Shown: positions 53,805 to 63,417, counted from the stretch's first letter. The stretch: 64,000 nt of DNA from CAISIP01 sp031396205 (GCA_031396205.1 JANNKH010000028.1:1-64000); one strand, 5' to 3'. Numbers and translations are program-made. The notes: generated by a model from the sequence alone, not told the origin.

Positions 53805-54638
53805 TCACAGGCTGCAATCGGGATCGAAGTCTGGCTTGCGGCGCTCGCGGTGGCTGGCCACGCCCTCGCGCACATCGGGTCCGGCAAAGCCCATGAATTC
53901 CACCGCCAGGGACGCGTCGAAGGTCGGGCCCATCATGCGCAGCCAGTTGTTGAGCGCGTATTTGGTCCAGCGGATCGCGCTCTGTGAGCCCTTGGTCAGG
54001 CGCGTTGCGACTTCAAATGCCTTGTCGTGCAACTCGGACTCGTCAACTGCCAGCGCCACCAGGCCGATGCGCTCGGCTTCCTCGCCGCTGATGGGCTCGC
54101 ACAGCAGCAGGTAGTACTTGGCCTTGGCCATGCCGCACAGCAGCGGCCAGATGATGGCCGCATGGTCGCCGGCGGCGACGCCCAGGCGGGTATGGCCATC
54201 GACGATCTTGGCGTTGCGCGCTGCGATCGGAATGTCGGCCAGCAACCCGGCAACCAGGCCGGCACCAACCGCCGGACCATGCATCGCCGAGACGATCGGC
54301 TTATCGCAGTTGATGACGTTGTAGACCAGGTCGCGGGCTTCCTTCCAGACCCGGGTGCGCACCACGAAATCATTGGCCATGTCCTCGACCAGACCGAAAT
54401 CGCCGCCGGCCGAGAAGCCCTTGCCCTGGCCCCGCAACACCACCGCATGCACACTGGGATCGTCGCCGATATCGCGCCAGATGGTGGACAATTCCTTGTG
54501 GCCGTTGTGATCGGCGGTGGCCAGCTTGCCCGTTGCAAGGCGTCCACCACCCATGACCACTTCGAGGATGCCGCGCCTGTCGTCGACGGCGTGGCGGATG
54601 ATGCCCAGACTTTGGTAATGCGCGTACCGATCCGTCAT
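53805..54638 (-). CDS. Enoyl-CoA hydratase/isomerase family protein
   Basis: A 277-residue crotonase-fold protein, start 54638 (MTDRYAHYQSLGIIRHAVDD). The first oxyanion-hole segment is GKGFSAGGDFGLVEDM; the second is SAMHGPAVGAGLVAGLLADI, which is the usual GxxxGxG-like region. The Glu seen at the second catalytic site of true hydratases is not clearly present (the region reads VDGHTRLGVAAGDHA), so the reaction may be a related isomerisation or hydrolysis. It stands alone between mutS and the Anbu gene. Confidence 0.85.
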   Translation of the reverse strand: MTDRYAHYQSLGIIRHAVDDRRGILEVVMGGGRLATGKLATADHNGHKELSTIWRDIGDDPSVHAVVLRGQGKGFSAGGDFGLVEDMANDFVVRTRVWKEARDLVYNVINCDKPIVSAMHGPAVGAGLVAGLLADIPIAARNAKIVDGHTRLGVAAGDHAAIIWPLLCGMAKAKYYLLLCEPISGEEAERIGLVALAVDESELHDKAFEVATRLTKGSQSAIRWTKYALNNWLRMMGPTFDASLAVEFMGFAGPDVREGVASHRERRKPDFDPDCSL

Positions 54639-54856
54639 GGTGTGGCTCCTGTTCGATCCAATGGCCAGGCCCAGGTCCCGGCAGGGGAACGGGGGCCGCG
54701 GGCGGGTCGCCCTGCTGCCTTCCCATAATAGAAGCTTCTGGTCCGTCGGGCTGCAAACACACTGGGATCGATTGGAGGACTGTATATTCCTGTCAGCTCG
54801 CAATTGCAATTGCAGTTGCTGTCGCCCCAACCTGCCCCGCCCCTACCGGAAATCCC

Positions 54857-55684
54857 ATGACCTACTGCGTCGCCATCAAACTCAATGCCGGCCTGGTGTT
54901 CCTGTCGGACTCGCGCACCAACGCCGGCCTGGACCAGATCAGCACTTTCCGCAAGATCATCGTCTACGAAAAGCCCGGCGACCGGTTCATCGTGCTGCTG
55001 ACGGCCGGCAACCTCAGCATCTCGCAGTCGATACGCGAGATCCTGCAGGTCGAACAGCTCAAGGAGGCCAGCGATCACGAACCGCTGACGATCTGGAACT
55101 CAACCAGCATGTTCGACGTGGCACGGGTACTGGGTGCGGCGATCCGCCATGTGCACCAGCGCGACGCCGAATCGCTACGCCAATCGGGCGTCGACTTCAA
55201 CGTGTCGATCCTGCTGGGTGGGCAGATCAACGGCGAGGCCATGCGGCTTTTTCAGGTCTATTCGGCCGGCAACTTCATCGAGGCTACACCAGAGACACCC
55301 TACTTCCAGATCGGCGAATCCAAATACGGCAAGCCGGTGCTGGACCGGGTCATCACCCCCGACACGCCGCTCGACGAAGCCGCCAAGTGCGCGTTGGTGT
55401 CGATGGACTCCACACTCAAGTCCGACCTGTCGGTCGGCTTGCCACTGGACATGGTGGTCTATGAAGTGAACCGGTTCGAGACCGACAAGATCATCTGCAT
55501 CGATGAGCATAACCCCTACTACCAGATGATGCACAACAACTGGGGCCGCAAGCTGCGCGAAGTGTTCGACAGCATCGAAGACCCGATGTGGCGCGGCGAG
55601 CATACCCAGGTTCCCTTGATGGTGGACGCGCAGCGCCACAAGCCGCTCAAGAAAATCACCAATCCGAACGAAAAGCTGATCTGA
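54857..55684 (+). CDS. Anbu-type proteasome-like peptidase
   Basis: A 275-residue protein of the Anbu family, bacterial relatives of the proteasome beta subunit. Removing Met1 would expose Thr2 as the N-terminal nucleophile (MTYCVAIKLNAGLVFLSDSR, with Asp in the conserved place). The fold continues with SILLGGQINGEAMRLFQVYS and a C-terminal extension. Anbu genes often sit with ATP-grasp, alpha-E and transglutaminase-like genes. None of those is here; instead an alpha/beta hydrolase gene overlaps its stop (TGATG). The role in the cell is not established. Confidence 0.9.
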   Translation: MTYCVAIKLNAGLVFLSDSRTNAGLDQISTFRKIIVYEKPGDRFIVLLTAGNLSISQSIREILQVEQLKEASDHEPLTIWNSTSMFDVARVLGAAIRHVHQRDAESLRQSGVDFNVSILLGGQINGEAMRLFQVYSAGNFIEATPETPYFQIGESKYGKPVLDRVITPDTPLDEAAKCALVSMDSTLKSDLSVGLPLDMVVYEVNRFETDKIICIDEHNPYYQMMHNNWGRKLREVFDSIEDPMWRGEHTQVPLMVDAQRHKPLKKITNPNEKLI

Positions 55685-56502
55685 TGGCGTTGATTGTTTT
55701 TTCCCATGCCAACAGCTTTCCCGCCAGCACGTACCGGGTTCTTTTCAAGCACCTGAGGTCGCGCGGCTTCAAGGTCAAGGCCATCGACAAATTCGGCCAT
55801 GACCCGCTGTACCCGGTCACCAACAATTGGCCCCATCTGGTGCAGCAGCTGGCGGACTTCACCCGCGCCGAGGTCGACAAGTCGGGCGAGCCGGCATGGC
55901 TGATCGGGCATTCCCTGGGCGGCTTCCTGAGCCTGATGGCCGCGGCCGGCCATCCTGAGCTGGCACTGGGCGTCGTGATGCTGGACTCGCCGGTACTCGG
56001 TGGCTGGAAAGCCACCACGCTGGGCCTGATCAAAGGCGCGCAGATCGTCGCGGCGGTGTCGCCGGGCGCAATCAGCAAGCGACGGCGCACCAGCTGGCCG
56101 AACCAGCAGGCGGCGCTGGAGCATTTCCGCCACAAGAAGGCCTTTGCGCGCTGGGAACCGGCGGTACTGGACGACTACATCCGCTACGGCACCCATGACG
56201 CGGATGGCCAGCGTGTGCTGTCGTTCAAGCGCGAGGTCGAAACCGCGATCTACAACAACCTGCCCGACAACCTGGAGCGCCTGTTCCGCCGCCACCCGCT
56301 CAAATGCCCGGTGGCCTTCATCGGTGGCCTGCATTCGCGTGAAATGAAACAGGTCGGCATGCAGATGACCGAGCAACTGACCCGGGGTCGCATCGCCATG
56401 CTCGACGGCAGCCACCTGTTTCCGATGGAGATGCCGGCGGTCACGGCCGCCGCGATCGAGGCATCGGTGTTGAACCTGCGCGCGCTGACGGCCGGCGCCT
56501 GA
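55684..56502 (+). CDS. Alpha/beta hydrolase coupled to the Anbu gene
   Basis: A 272-residue alpha/beta hydrolase. The start at 55684 overlaps the Anbu stop. The nucleophile elbow is LIGHSLGGFLSL, an oxyanion segment is SHANSFPASTYR, and the catalytic His is in DGSHLFPMEMP near the end, with an Asp expected before it. This is a complete serine-hydrolase triad in a soluble protein. Tight coupling to Anbu suggests a joint task, but the substrate cannot be named. Confidence 0.88.
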   Translation: MALIVFSHANSFPASTYRVLFKHLRSRGFKVKAIDKFGHDPLYPVTNNWPHLVQQLADFTRAEVDKSGEPAWLIGHSLGGFLSLMAAAGHPELALGVVMLDSPVLGGWKATTLGLIKGAQIVAAVSPGAISKRRRTSWPNQQAALEHFRHKKAFARWEPAVLDDYIRYGTHDADGQRVLSFKREVETAIYNNLPDNLERLFRRHPLKCPVAFIGGLHSREMKQVGMQMTEQLTRGRIAMLDGSHLFPMEMPAVTAAAIEASVLNLRALTAGA

Positions 56503-56505
56503 TAG

Positions 56506-57339
56506 CTACTGCGCCCAGGTGACGGCGCCACTCCAGGCGGTTCCCAGCACCACGATGCCAAACCCAATGCGGTACCAGGCAAAACCGACAAAAGTGTGGC
56601 TGGCGATGTAGCGCAGCAGCCAGCGGATACACAACCAGGCACTGCCAAACGAAAACAGCAAGCCGACCGCAAACATCGGCAGGTCCGACAACGCCAGCAG
56701 CGCACGCTCCTTGTACAGGCTGTAGACGCCAGCGCCTATCAGCGTCGGTATCGCCAGAAAGAAGGAGAAGTCGGTCGCCGCCTTGCGCGACAGGCCCAGC
56801 AGCATCCCGCCAATGATGGTCGCCCCACTGCGGCTGGTACCGGGAATCATGGCCAGGCACTGCACCAGGCCGACCTTGAGTGCGTCGCTCCAGCGCATCG
56901 CGTCCACGCTCAGGATGCGCGGTGCCGAGGCCGCCTGGCTGTGGCGCCGCTCGGCCCACAGGATGATGAATCCACCCACGATAAAGGCACTGGCCACCAC
57001 CACGGGGGTAAACAAATGCTCCTTGATCACCTTGCCCAACAGCAGGCCCAGAATCACCGCCGGGACAAACGCGATCAGTACATTGAGCGCAAAGCGCCGA
57101 GCCTGCTCCTGTTGCGGCAGTTGCACCAGTGTCTCGCGGATCTTTTGCCAGTAGACGATGATCACCGCCAGGATGGCGCCGGTCTGGATCGCGATGTCGA
57201 ACACCTTGCCCTTGGCATCATCCATGCCCAGCAGTGCGCCCGCCAGGATCAGATGACCGGTCGAGGAAATTGGCAGGAATTCGGTCAGGCCTTCAACAAT
57301 ACCCATCACGGCCGCCTTGGCCAACAACACACTATCCAC
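56506..57339 (-). CDS. uppP: Undecaprenyl-diphosphatase
   Basis: A 277-residue integral-membrane phosphatase (BacA/UppP) that recycles undecaprenyl diphosphate for cell-wall synthesis. The two signature motifs are visible: GIVEGLTEFLPISSTGHLIL with its Glu residues and Ser/Thr, and MIPGTSRSGATI with the catalytic Arg. About eight hydrophobic helices are present. It converges with the hydrolase gene, ending 3 bases from it. It is a housekeeping gene. Confidence 0.95.
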   Translation of the reverse strand: MDSVLLAKAAVMGIVEGLTEFLPISSTGHLILAGALLGMDDAKGKVFDIAIQTGAILAVIIVYWQKIRETLVQLPQQEQARRFALNVLIAFVPAVILGLLLGKVIKEHLFTPVVVASAFIVGGFIILWAERRHSQAASAPRILSVDAMRWSDALKVGLVQCLAMIPGTSRSGATIIGGMLLGLSRKAATDFSFFLAIPTLIGAGVYSLYKERALLALSDLPMFAVGLLFSFGSAWLCIRWLLRYIASHTFVGFAWYRIGFGIVVLGTAWSGAVTWAQ

Positions 57340-57394
57340 GCCATCTCCTGTTACGAGCGCAGATTATCGCTGGCCCCATTGACGGGCCACACGC

Positions 57395-58627
57395 TCACTC
57401 GTAGCGCAACGCCTGGATCGGCAACAGGCGCGAGGCACGGCGCGCCGGGTAGAAGCCGAAAAACACACCGACAAAGCCGGAAAAGCCCGCCGCCAGCACG
57501 ATGCTGCTGGCGGTCATGCTGACCTGCCAACCGGCAAACTGGCCGATGGCCCAGGTCGCGATCGCACCGATGACCACACCAATCGCGCCGCCGATCAGGC
57601 TCAGCGTGACCGCCTCGATCAGAAACTGCGCCAGGATGTCGCGCCCGCGCGCGCCCACTGCCATGCGCAGGCCAATCTCGCGGGTGCGTTCGGTGACGCT
57701 GACCAGCATGATGTTCATGATGCCGATACCGCCGATAACCAGGCTGATGCCGGCTACCGCCGCCAGCAACAGTGTCATGACCTGGCTCGACGCTTCCTGG
57801 GCCTGCAGTATCTCGGTCAGATTGCGGATGGTGAAAGTGTCATCCGCATTGGGCTGGATCTTGAAACGCTGACGCAGCAGGGACTTGATGTTGTCCTCGG
57901 CCGCTTTCATGCTCTGGCCTTCCTTGACCTTGATCGTGATCGAGCCAATGCGCCGTGCCTTGCCACCGGTTCCGCCCTGGATGCGATTACGGTAGGTACT
58001 GATCGGCACCATCATCACATCGTCCTGGTCCTGCCCGTTGGCATTTTGGCCCTTCTTGGCCAGCACGCCGACGATGGTGACCGGCACCTTCTTGACCCGG
58101 ATCACCTGGTCCAGCGGATCAGCCTCACCGAACAGTTCCCGCGCTGTGGTCTGCCCGACGATCGCCACCTTCGCCGAACCGGCCATCTCGGCGGTCTCGA
58201 ACAGGCGCCCCGACTCCAGCGTCCAATCGCGCGCCTCCAGATAGTCGTTGCTGGTGCCAAAAATGCTGGTGCTCCAGTTGGCATTGCCAGCCACCACCTG
58301 GGCACCGGTGCGCGACACCGGCGCCGCCACCTGCACCTCGGGCACTTCCAGCGCAATGGCCAGCGCGTCTTCCTCGGTCAGGGCCTGACCGCTTTGCGCA
58401 CCCAGCCGAGCGCCACCTTGGGTGATGGTGCCGGGAAATACCAGCATGATGTTGGAGCCCAGGCCCTTCATCTGCTCTTTGACTCGGTTCGTCGCGCCCT
58501 GCCCGACCGCGATCATCGTGATCACTGCGGCCACGCCGATGATGATGCCCAGCATGGTCAGGATGCTGCGCAAGGTGTTGGCCGCCAGCGCCCGCAGGGC
58601 GCTGCGCAGTGCCGCCAGCGTATTCAT
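57395..58627 (-). CDS. MacB-type ABC permease, separate from its ATPase
   Basis: A 410-residue permease of the MacB/FtsX type. The start at 58627 (MNTLAALRSALRALAANTLR) overlaps the ATPase stop. It has an N-terminal helix, a large periplasmic domain and three C-terminal helices with GGIGIMNIMLVSVTERTREI, the conserved motif of this group. In E. coli MacB the ATPase is fused to this part; here it is a separate gene. Together with the ATPase and the adaptor it should drive export of a peptide, toxin, lipid or macrolide-like molecule through TolC. Confidence 0.92.
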   Translation of the reverse strand: MNTLAALRSALRALAANTLRSILTMLGIIIGVAAVITMIAVGQGATNRVKEQMKGLGSNIMLVFPGTITQGGARLGAQSGQALTEEDALAIALEVPEVQVAAPVSRTGAQVVAGNANWSTSIFGTSNDYLEARDWTLESGRLFETAEMAGSAKVAIVGQTTARELFGEADPLDQVIRVKKVPVTIVGVLAKKGQNANGQDQDDVMMVPISTYRNRIQGGTGGKARRIGSITIKVKEGQSMKAAEDNIKSLLRQRFKIQPNADDTFTIRNLTEILQAQEASSQVMTLLLAAVAGISLVIGGIGIMNIMLVSVTERTREIGLRMAVGARGRDILAQFLIEAVTLSLIGGAIGVVIGAIATWAIGQFAGWQVSMTASSIVLAAGFSGFVGVFFGFYPARRASRLLPIQALRYE

Positions 58628-59409
58628 GCTGCGGGCTCCGCCGCCGCCGCTATCGGGCGTTGCTGCGCCCATGCCGCCTTGGTGCGACCCCCCTCGGACA
58701 GCCATTGCCGGCGCGTGCACCGCTCCTGGTCCTGCAGAATCAATCCGTCACGGAACACGATCTTGCGCCGCGCCCAGTCGGCGATGTCGCTTTCATGCGT
58801 TACCAGCACCACCGTCAGTCCCGCGCGGTTGAGTTCGGTCAGCAGGCGCATGATGTCTTCGCTGGTCTGGGTGTCGAGAGCGCCGGTCGGCTCGTCGGCC
58901 AGGATCAGCTGGGGCTTGTTGACCAGTGCACGTGCGATCGCGACGCGCTGCTGCTGGCCGCCGGAAAGCTCGGACGGCGTGTGCGCATGGCGCTCGCCCA
59001 GGCCGACCTCCTGCAGCGCCGCCATCGCGCGCACGCGCCGCTGCGCCGACGCCATGCCGGCGTACACCATGGGCAATTCCACGTTCTCCAGTGCGCTGGT
59101 GCGGGGCAGCAGGTTGAACTGCTGGAACACAAAACCGATGCGACGGTTGCGGATCGAGGCCAGCTGGTCGGCCGTCATCGATTCGACCGACTCGCCCGCC
59201 AATTCATAATGCCCAGTGCTCGGAAGGTCCAGGCAGCCCAGGATGTTCATCAGCGTCGACTTGCCCGAGCCTGACGCGCCCATGATGGCGACGAAGTCGC
59301 CCTCGTCGATGTCCAGCGACACGCCGCGCAGGGCATGCACGGTCTGGTCACCCATGGCGTAAACCTTGGTGATGTCTCGCGCTGCGATCAGCACTGCAGG
59401 ATCGGCCAT
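58624..59409 (-). CDS. MacB-type ABC ATPase
   Basis: A 261-residue ATPase of the LolD/MacB type, with Walker A GASGSGKST, signature LSGGQQQRVAIAR, Walker B ILADEPTGALD and the His switch VTHESDIADW. The C-terminus extends past the usual domain (RQWLSEGGRTKAAWAQQRPI) with an Ala-rich end. Its stop overlaps the permease start, and its start is 10 bases after the adaptor stop, so all three are one transcript. Confidence 0.93.
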   Translation of the reverse strand: MADPAVLIAARDITKVYAMGDQTVHALRGVSLDIDEGDFVAIMGASGSGKSTLMNILGCLDLPSTGHYELAGESVESMTADQLASIRNRRIGFVFQQFNLLPRTSALENVELPMVYAGMASAQRRVRAMAALQEVGLGERHAHTPSELSGGQQQRVAIARALVNKPQLILADEPTGALDTQTSEDIMRLLTELNRAGLTVVLVTHESDIADWARRKIVFRDGLILQDQERCTRRQWLSEGGRTKAAWAQQRPIAAAAEPAA

Positions 59410-59419
59410 GGCGCGGCTC

Positions 59420-61465
59420 CTAGAACGGCAGGCGCGGACCGCCGGCGGGCCGGCCTGACCCGTTGACCGGAGTCACCACACCGATGACCACGGTTGCTCC
59501 CTCGCGCAACTGCGCAGCCGCAGGGCTGCCAGCGGTCACCAGCAATTCGGTGCTGCTGCCGTCCGAAATACCCAGCCGCACATTGAATGCCTTCGGTTTT
59601 CCGTCCTCAGCCAACAGGTAGATTCGGCCGCGAGAACTGGTACGCCCCGCCGCCTCGCTCAGCATGGCCGCATACCGTGTCTTCTGCTCCGGTGTCAGCA
59701 CATCGCCGATGCGGGCGCGCAGATCGGCCATGATGCGGTCGCGCGCCTTGGGGCGCTCCTCGGCGCTCAGGTCACGCAATGCCATGAATCGCGGGCGGGC
59801 CTCGGCGAACAGTGCGTCTACCTTGACGGCCTGTTCAACGCCGAGCTTGAGTTCGGCCACCAGGCGGTTGCGAAATTCCTGCAACGGGCCACCACCGGGG
59901 GCCGGCGGCGCCACGCTAGCCCCGGCGCCAGCACCAGGCGGAACCGGCACCGGTTTGTCCTGGCCTGCGGCGGCTCCTTTGGCGGGTGCGGCGACAGCAG
60001 CGGCGCCGCCGGCTTGCGCACCGGTTGCACCACCCGATCCGGCCCCCGCCTGCGCCGCACGGTTGGCCGCGGCCCTTGCCTGCATCTGCTCATAGGTGGC
60101 ACGCTGGTCTGCAGTCAGTATGGCATTGATCTTTTGTTGCATCTCGCCCAGCAGCTTGGTACGCGCCGCCATGCGGGCATCCTGCTCCAGCTCGACCATG
60201 GCCATGAAGCGCGGTCGCAGTTCGAGCATGATCCCATCGAGCTTGGCCTGCTGCGCGGCGTCGAGCTTGAGCTCGTTGACCAGTCGCTCGCGTTGCGCGG
60301 CAAATCCGCCACCTGCTGGCTGGGCATGGGCGCTGGAAATCCAGGACCAGCTGCTTGCATCGCTGGTCGCGGACCCGGAGGCACCAGCAGCCGGCGCCGA
60401 CGAGCCGCTCGACACCGGCTCGACACCGGCGATCCGCACCCGCAAAGCGGCATTGGGTACCTTGAGCACGTTCTCGCGCTGGTCGGTCACGATCCGCACA
60501 TTGGCCGTCATGCCAGGCAGCAGGCGTCCGGCGCTATTGGAGAAGCCGACGACCGCCACATAGGTCACGACGTTGGCAATGTTCTGGGCCGCCTTGCGCA
60601 CCTGGCGCACATCGCCCTCGAAGGTCTGGCCCGGAAAAGCATCGACGGTGAACGTGGCCGGCTGGCCTGCGCGAATACGCCCGATGTCGCTTTCGTCGAC
60701 GCTGGCATCGACCTGCATGTCGGACAGGTTCTGCGCAATCACAAAAAGCTCGGGCGATTGCAGACTGGCAGCCACTGTCTGCCCCTTTTCGATCGCGCGC
60801 TTGATCACGATGCCATCGACCGGCGACGTAATCCGCGTGCGTGCCAGATCCACCCTCGCCTGCGCCAGCGCCGCCTGCCGCTGCGCGACGTTGGCCAGCG
60901 CCGACTTGATCTGCGCCTCGGTCACGCCGACCTGGGCCTGGGTCGCCTTGAGCGCCTCGGCGCTGGTGTTGACCAGTGCGCGGGCCCGGTCGGCCTCGCT
61001 CTGGGCGATGAACTGCATCTGCACCAGGCTTTGCTTGCGCTCGAAGTCGCGCTGCGCTTCGTTCAGGTCGACCTGGGCCCGCGCGACCTGCGCCCGGCTC
61101 GCCGCTGCCGATGCCTGCGCTGTCAAAACAGCGGCCTGCGAAGCCTCCACATCGGCCTGGGCCGAGCGCACCCGGTATTCAAAGGTCTCCGGGTCGATCT
61201 GGGCAATCAACTGCCCCGCCTTGACCACAGAATTGAAATCGACCAGCAGATCCCGGATCTGGCCCGACACCTGCGTGCCGACCGACACCTGTGTGACCGG
61301 ATTGACCGCTCCACTGGCCGACACCGTGGACTGCAGGTTGCCACGGTCGATGGTGGCCGTGCGGTACTGCACCGCCTCAGCGTCTGAACGTTGGCTCCAC
61401 CACCACGCAGCCGCAGCGGCCGCGACAACCAATCCAGGCACCAGGAGCCAGCGCGATTTCTTCAT
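59420..61465 (-). CDS. macA: MacA-like adaptor with two inserted Spy-like helical repeats
   Basis: A 681-residue membrane fusion protein, far longer than the roughly 370 of MacA. An N-terminal anchor, lipoyl half-motif (GTQVSGQIRDLLVDFNSVVK), a long hairpin (100-200) and the barrel are normal. After ALRVRIAGVEP an insert of about 255 residues follows. It holds two related helical units: 392-463, with LNELKLDAAQQ-like start, ELRPRFMAMVEL and LTADQRATYEQM; and 530-603, with LVAELKLGVEQ, EARPRFMALRDL and LTPEQKTRYAAM. The units resemble LTxxQ-type Spy/CpxP chaperones. They are joined by a Gly/Ala/Pro linker. The final strand (IYLLAEDGKPKAFNVRLGIS) resumes the MacA fold. Confidence 0.85.
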   Translation of the reverse strand: MKKSRWLLVPGLVVAAAAAAWWWSQRSDAEAVQYRTATIDRGNLQSTVSASGAVNPVTQVSVGTQVSGQIRDLLVDFNSVVKAGQLIAQIDPETFEYRVRSAQADVEASQAAVLTAQASAAASRAQVARAQVDLNEAQRDFERKQSLVQMQFIAQSEADRARALVNTSAEALKATQAQVGVTEAQIKSALANVAQRQAALAQARVDLARTRITSPVDGIVIKRAIEKGQTVAASLQSPELFVIAQNLSDMQVDASVDESDIGRIRAGQPATFTVDAFPGQTFEGDVRQVRKAAQNIANVVTYVAVVGFSNSAGRLLPGMTANVRIVTDQRENVLKVPNAALRVRIAGVEPVSSGSSAPAAGASGSATSDASSWSWISSAHAQPAGGGFAAQRERLVNELKLDAAQQAKLDGIMLELRPRFMAMVELEQDARMAARTKLLGEMQQKINAILTADQRATYEQMQARAAANRAAQAGAGSGGATGAQAGGAAAVAAPAKGAAAGQDKPVPVPPGAGAGASVAPPAPGGGPLQEFRNRLVAELKLGVEQAVKVDALFAEARPRFMALRDLSAEERPKARDRIMADLRARIGDVLTPEQKTRYAAMLSEAAGRTSSRGRIYLLAEDGKPKAFNVRLGISDGSSTELLVTAGSPAAAQLREGATVVIGVVTPVNGSGRPAGGPRLPF

Positions 61466-61653
61466 GCGTGGATTCTAGGAACAAGGGCAAGCACTCTGTC
61501 GGCCACGGGCATCCGGAAATGTAAAGTCACGGCAAAGTCGCTCGCGCCCGCTGGCTGCAACTCACACCACGGTTCGCGCGTTTCGTCGCATACCGGTCGC
61601 CGCCGGCAGGGCGCCCTGGCACATTCGACTCCATCGCGACACCCGAGACCACC

Positions 61654-62067
61654 ATGCAACTCACACCCCTGATCGCCATCCACATGAGCGCGGCCATTGC
61701 CGCCATCGCCGTCGGCCCCCTCGCTCTATGGGCGCGCAAGGGCCGTCAGCAGCGGCCGCGCCTGCACCGGGCTTTCGGTTATGCCTGGGTCACGCTGATG
61801 CTGGCCACCGCGATATCTGCCATCTTCATCCGCGACTTTGCACTGCCCAACATCGCCGGCTATACGCCGATTCATCTTCTGGTGCCCATCGTTCTGCTCA
61901 TGCTGGTCGGCGCTTTCTGGTTCCTGGCGCGCGGAAACATCAATGGACACCGCAGGACGATGCAGAACCTGTACCTGGGCGCCTGCGTCATCGCCGGCGG
62001 GTTCACGCTGCTGCCCGGCCGCTTTCTCGGCGACCTGGTGCTGGGCCAGTGGCTCGGACTGATCTAG
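61654..62067 (+). CDS. DUF2306-type small membrane protein
   Basis: A 137-residue membrane protein with four hydrophobic helices. It starts MQLTPLIAIHMSAAIAAIAV and contains LHRAFGYAWVTLM and NGHRRTMQNLYLGACVIAGG; these Arg/His-containing segments are typical of DUF2306. The function of the family is not known. It is transcribed divergently from macA and begins a run of small membrane-protein genes. Confidence 0.75.
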   Translation: MQLTPLIAIHMSAAIAAIAVGPLALWARKGRQQRPRLHRAFGYAWVTLMLATAISAIFIRDFALPNIAGYTPIHLLVPIVLLMLVGAFWFLARGNINGHRRTMQNLYLGACVIAGGFTLLPGRFLGDLVLGQWLGLI

Positions 62068-62106
62068 ACCATACCCATCCAGACCGATTTTTTGAAGGGG
62101 CCGTCC

Positions 62107-62427
62107 ATGCAATCCCACAACAACGTCCGGGCACTGCCCGACCCTCTTGAGCGGCTGGCCCGCCGACGCGCCGGCATGCGCATGGGCTGGCTCGCGCACT
62201 TGCTGGTGTTCGTCGCCGTCAACCTGTTGTTGGCCGTGGTTGCGGCCAGCAGCGGCCGCAACTGGGCGGTCTTCCCATTGCTCGGTTGGGGCCTGGGACT
62301 GGCGATCCATGGTGGTGTCGTGTTCCTGGTCACCGGCGGCCTGGGACTGCAGGATCGGCTGGTGCAGAAAGAACGCGAGCGACTGGCTCGCACCGCGTCC
62401 CGTTCTGAATCGGCAGGCGCACCATGA
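62107..62427 (+). CDS. 2TM-domain membrane protein
   Basis: A 106-residue protein with the 2TM layout: a basic N-terminus (LERLARRRAGMRMGWLAHLL), two helices, the linker FPLLGWGLGLAIHGGVVFL and a basic C-terminal end (LVQKERERLA). The 63418-63714 gene encodes a close paralogue. 2TM proteins often neighbour LytS-type sensor kinases, as seems to be the case here. ATG 62107 follows AAGGGG. The stop overlaps the next start (ATGA). Confidence 0.8.
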   Translation: MQSHNNVRALPDPLERLARRRAGMRMGWLAHLLVFVAVNLLLAVVAASSGRNWAVFPLLGWGLGLAIHGGVVFLVTGGLGLQDRLVQKERERLARTASRSESAGAP

Positions 62428-63374
62428 AAATCGTGGCAATCACGCTGATGCTGGCCAGTGCAGTGCTACTGGCGGCCATCGCCTTCGGCGGCCCGGGACC
62501 GATTGCAGCGCTGGCCAGCATCAATGATCCATTCGCCAAGGCCGACTTCTCGGGCGTGCCACCGGCACGCAGCTTCACTGCCCGCGATGGCACACGCCTG
62601 GCCTGGCTGCATTACCCGGCGGCCGGCGCAACCGAGCGCGCGCGGCGTATCGTGCTGGTACACGGCTCGTCGGCGCGGGCCCGCTCGATGCATGTGCTGG
62701 CCCGCGCGCTGGCACAGGCCGGTTTTGAAGTTGCTGCGCTGGACATGCGCGGCCACGGCGATTCAGGAGCGCGCGGCCAGGCAAGCTATGTCGACCAACT
62801 GGAAGATGATGTGACGGACTTCATGCGTGCGGTTCCGCATCCAGGTCCCAGCACGCTCGCCGGCTTCTCCTCGGGTGGCGGCTTCGTGTTGCGGTTTGCC
62901 GGCGGCCCGCAGCAGGAGCTGTTCGACCGCTACTTGCTTCTGGCCCCGTACCTGCACCACACGGCGCCGACAAACCGGCCGAAAGACGGCGGCTGGGTGT
63001 CGGTCGGTCTGCCGCGCCTTGTCGCCTTGAGCCTGCTCAACCGGGTCGGTATCACCACCTGGAACGATCTGCCCGTGCTGCGCTTCGGACTGAACGACAC
63101 CGCACGGGCATTTCTTACCAGCAGCTACAGCTTCACGCTGGCCACGGCATTCCGGCCGCGGGACGACTACCGGGGTGATATCCGCCTTGCACGCCGGCCA
63201 CTGCGCATCGTCGTTGGCGCCCAGGACGAGTTGTTCGATGCCAGCCGCTACGCCGACGTATTCGCCGGCGCCGCACAACCGGTCCCTGTGACGCTGGTCG
63301 ACGGCGTCAACCATATCGGCCTTACCCTGGACCCACGTGCACATGCGAGCATCGTCGACGCTTGCAGCAACTGA
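62424..63374 (+). CDS. Alpha/beta hydrolase with an N-terminal membrane anchor
   Basis: A 316-residue hydrolase. The first 30 residues are hydrophobic (MKIVAITLMLASAVLLAAIA), so it is anchored or exported. The triad is visible: HGSSARARSMH around the oxyanion, nucleophile GFSSGGGFVL, an Asp in GAQDELFDASR and His in GVNHIGLTLD. The lipase-like DMRGHGDSGARG strand is present. It sits between two 2TM-protein genes and is coupled to the first. Substrate unknown. Confidence 0.88.
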   Translation: MKIVAITLMLASAVLLAAIAFGGPGPIAALASINDPFAKADFSGVPPARSFTARDGTRLAWLHYPAAGATERARRIVLVHGSSARARSMHVLARALAQAGFEVAALDMRGHGDSGARGQASYVDQLEDDVTDFMRAVPHPGPSTLAGFSSGGGFVLRFAGGPQQELFDRYLLLAPYLHHTAPTNRPKDGGWVSVGLPRLVALSLLNRVGITTWNDLPVLRFGLNDTARAFLTSSYSFTLATAFRPRDDYRGDIRLARRPLRIVVGAQDELFDASRYADVFAGAAQPVPVTLVDGVNHIGLTLDPRAHASIVDACSN

Positions 63375-63417
63375 ATCCGCGGCACACCCTGACGCGACCT
63401 AGAATCGACCACAACCC

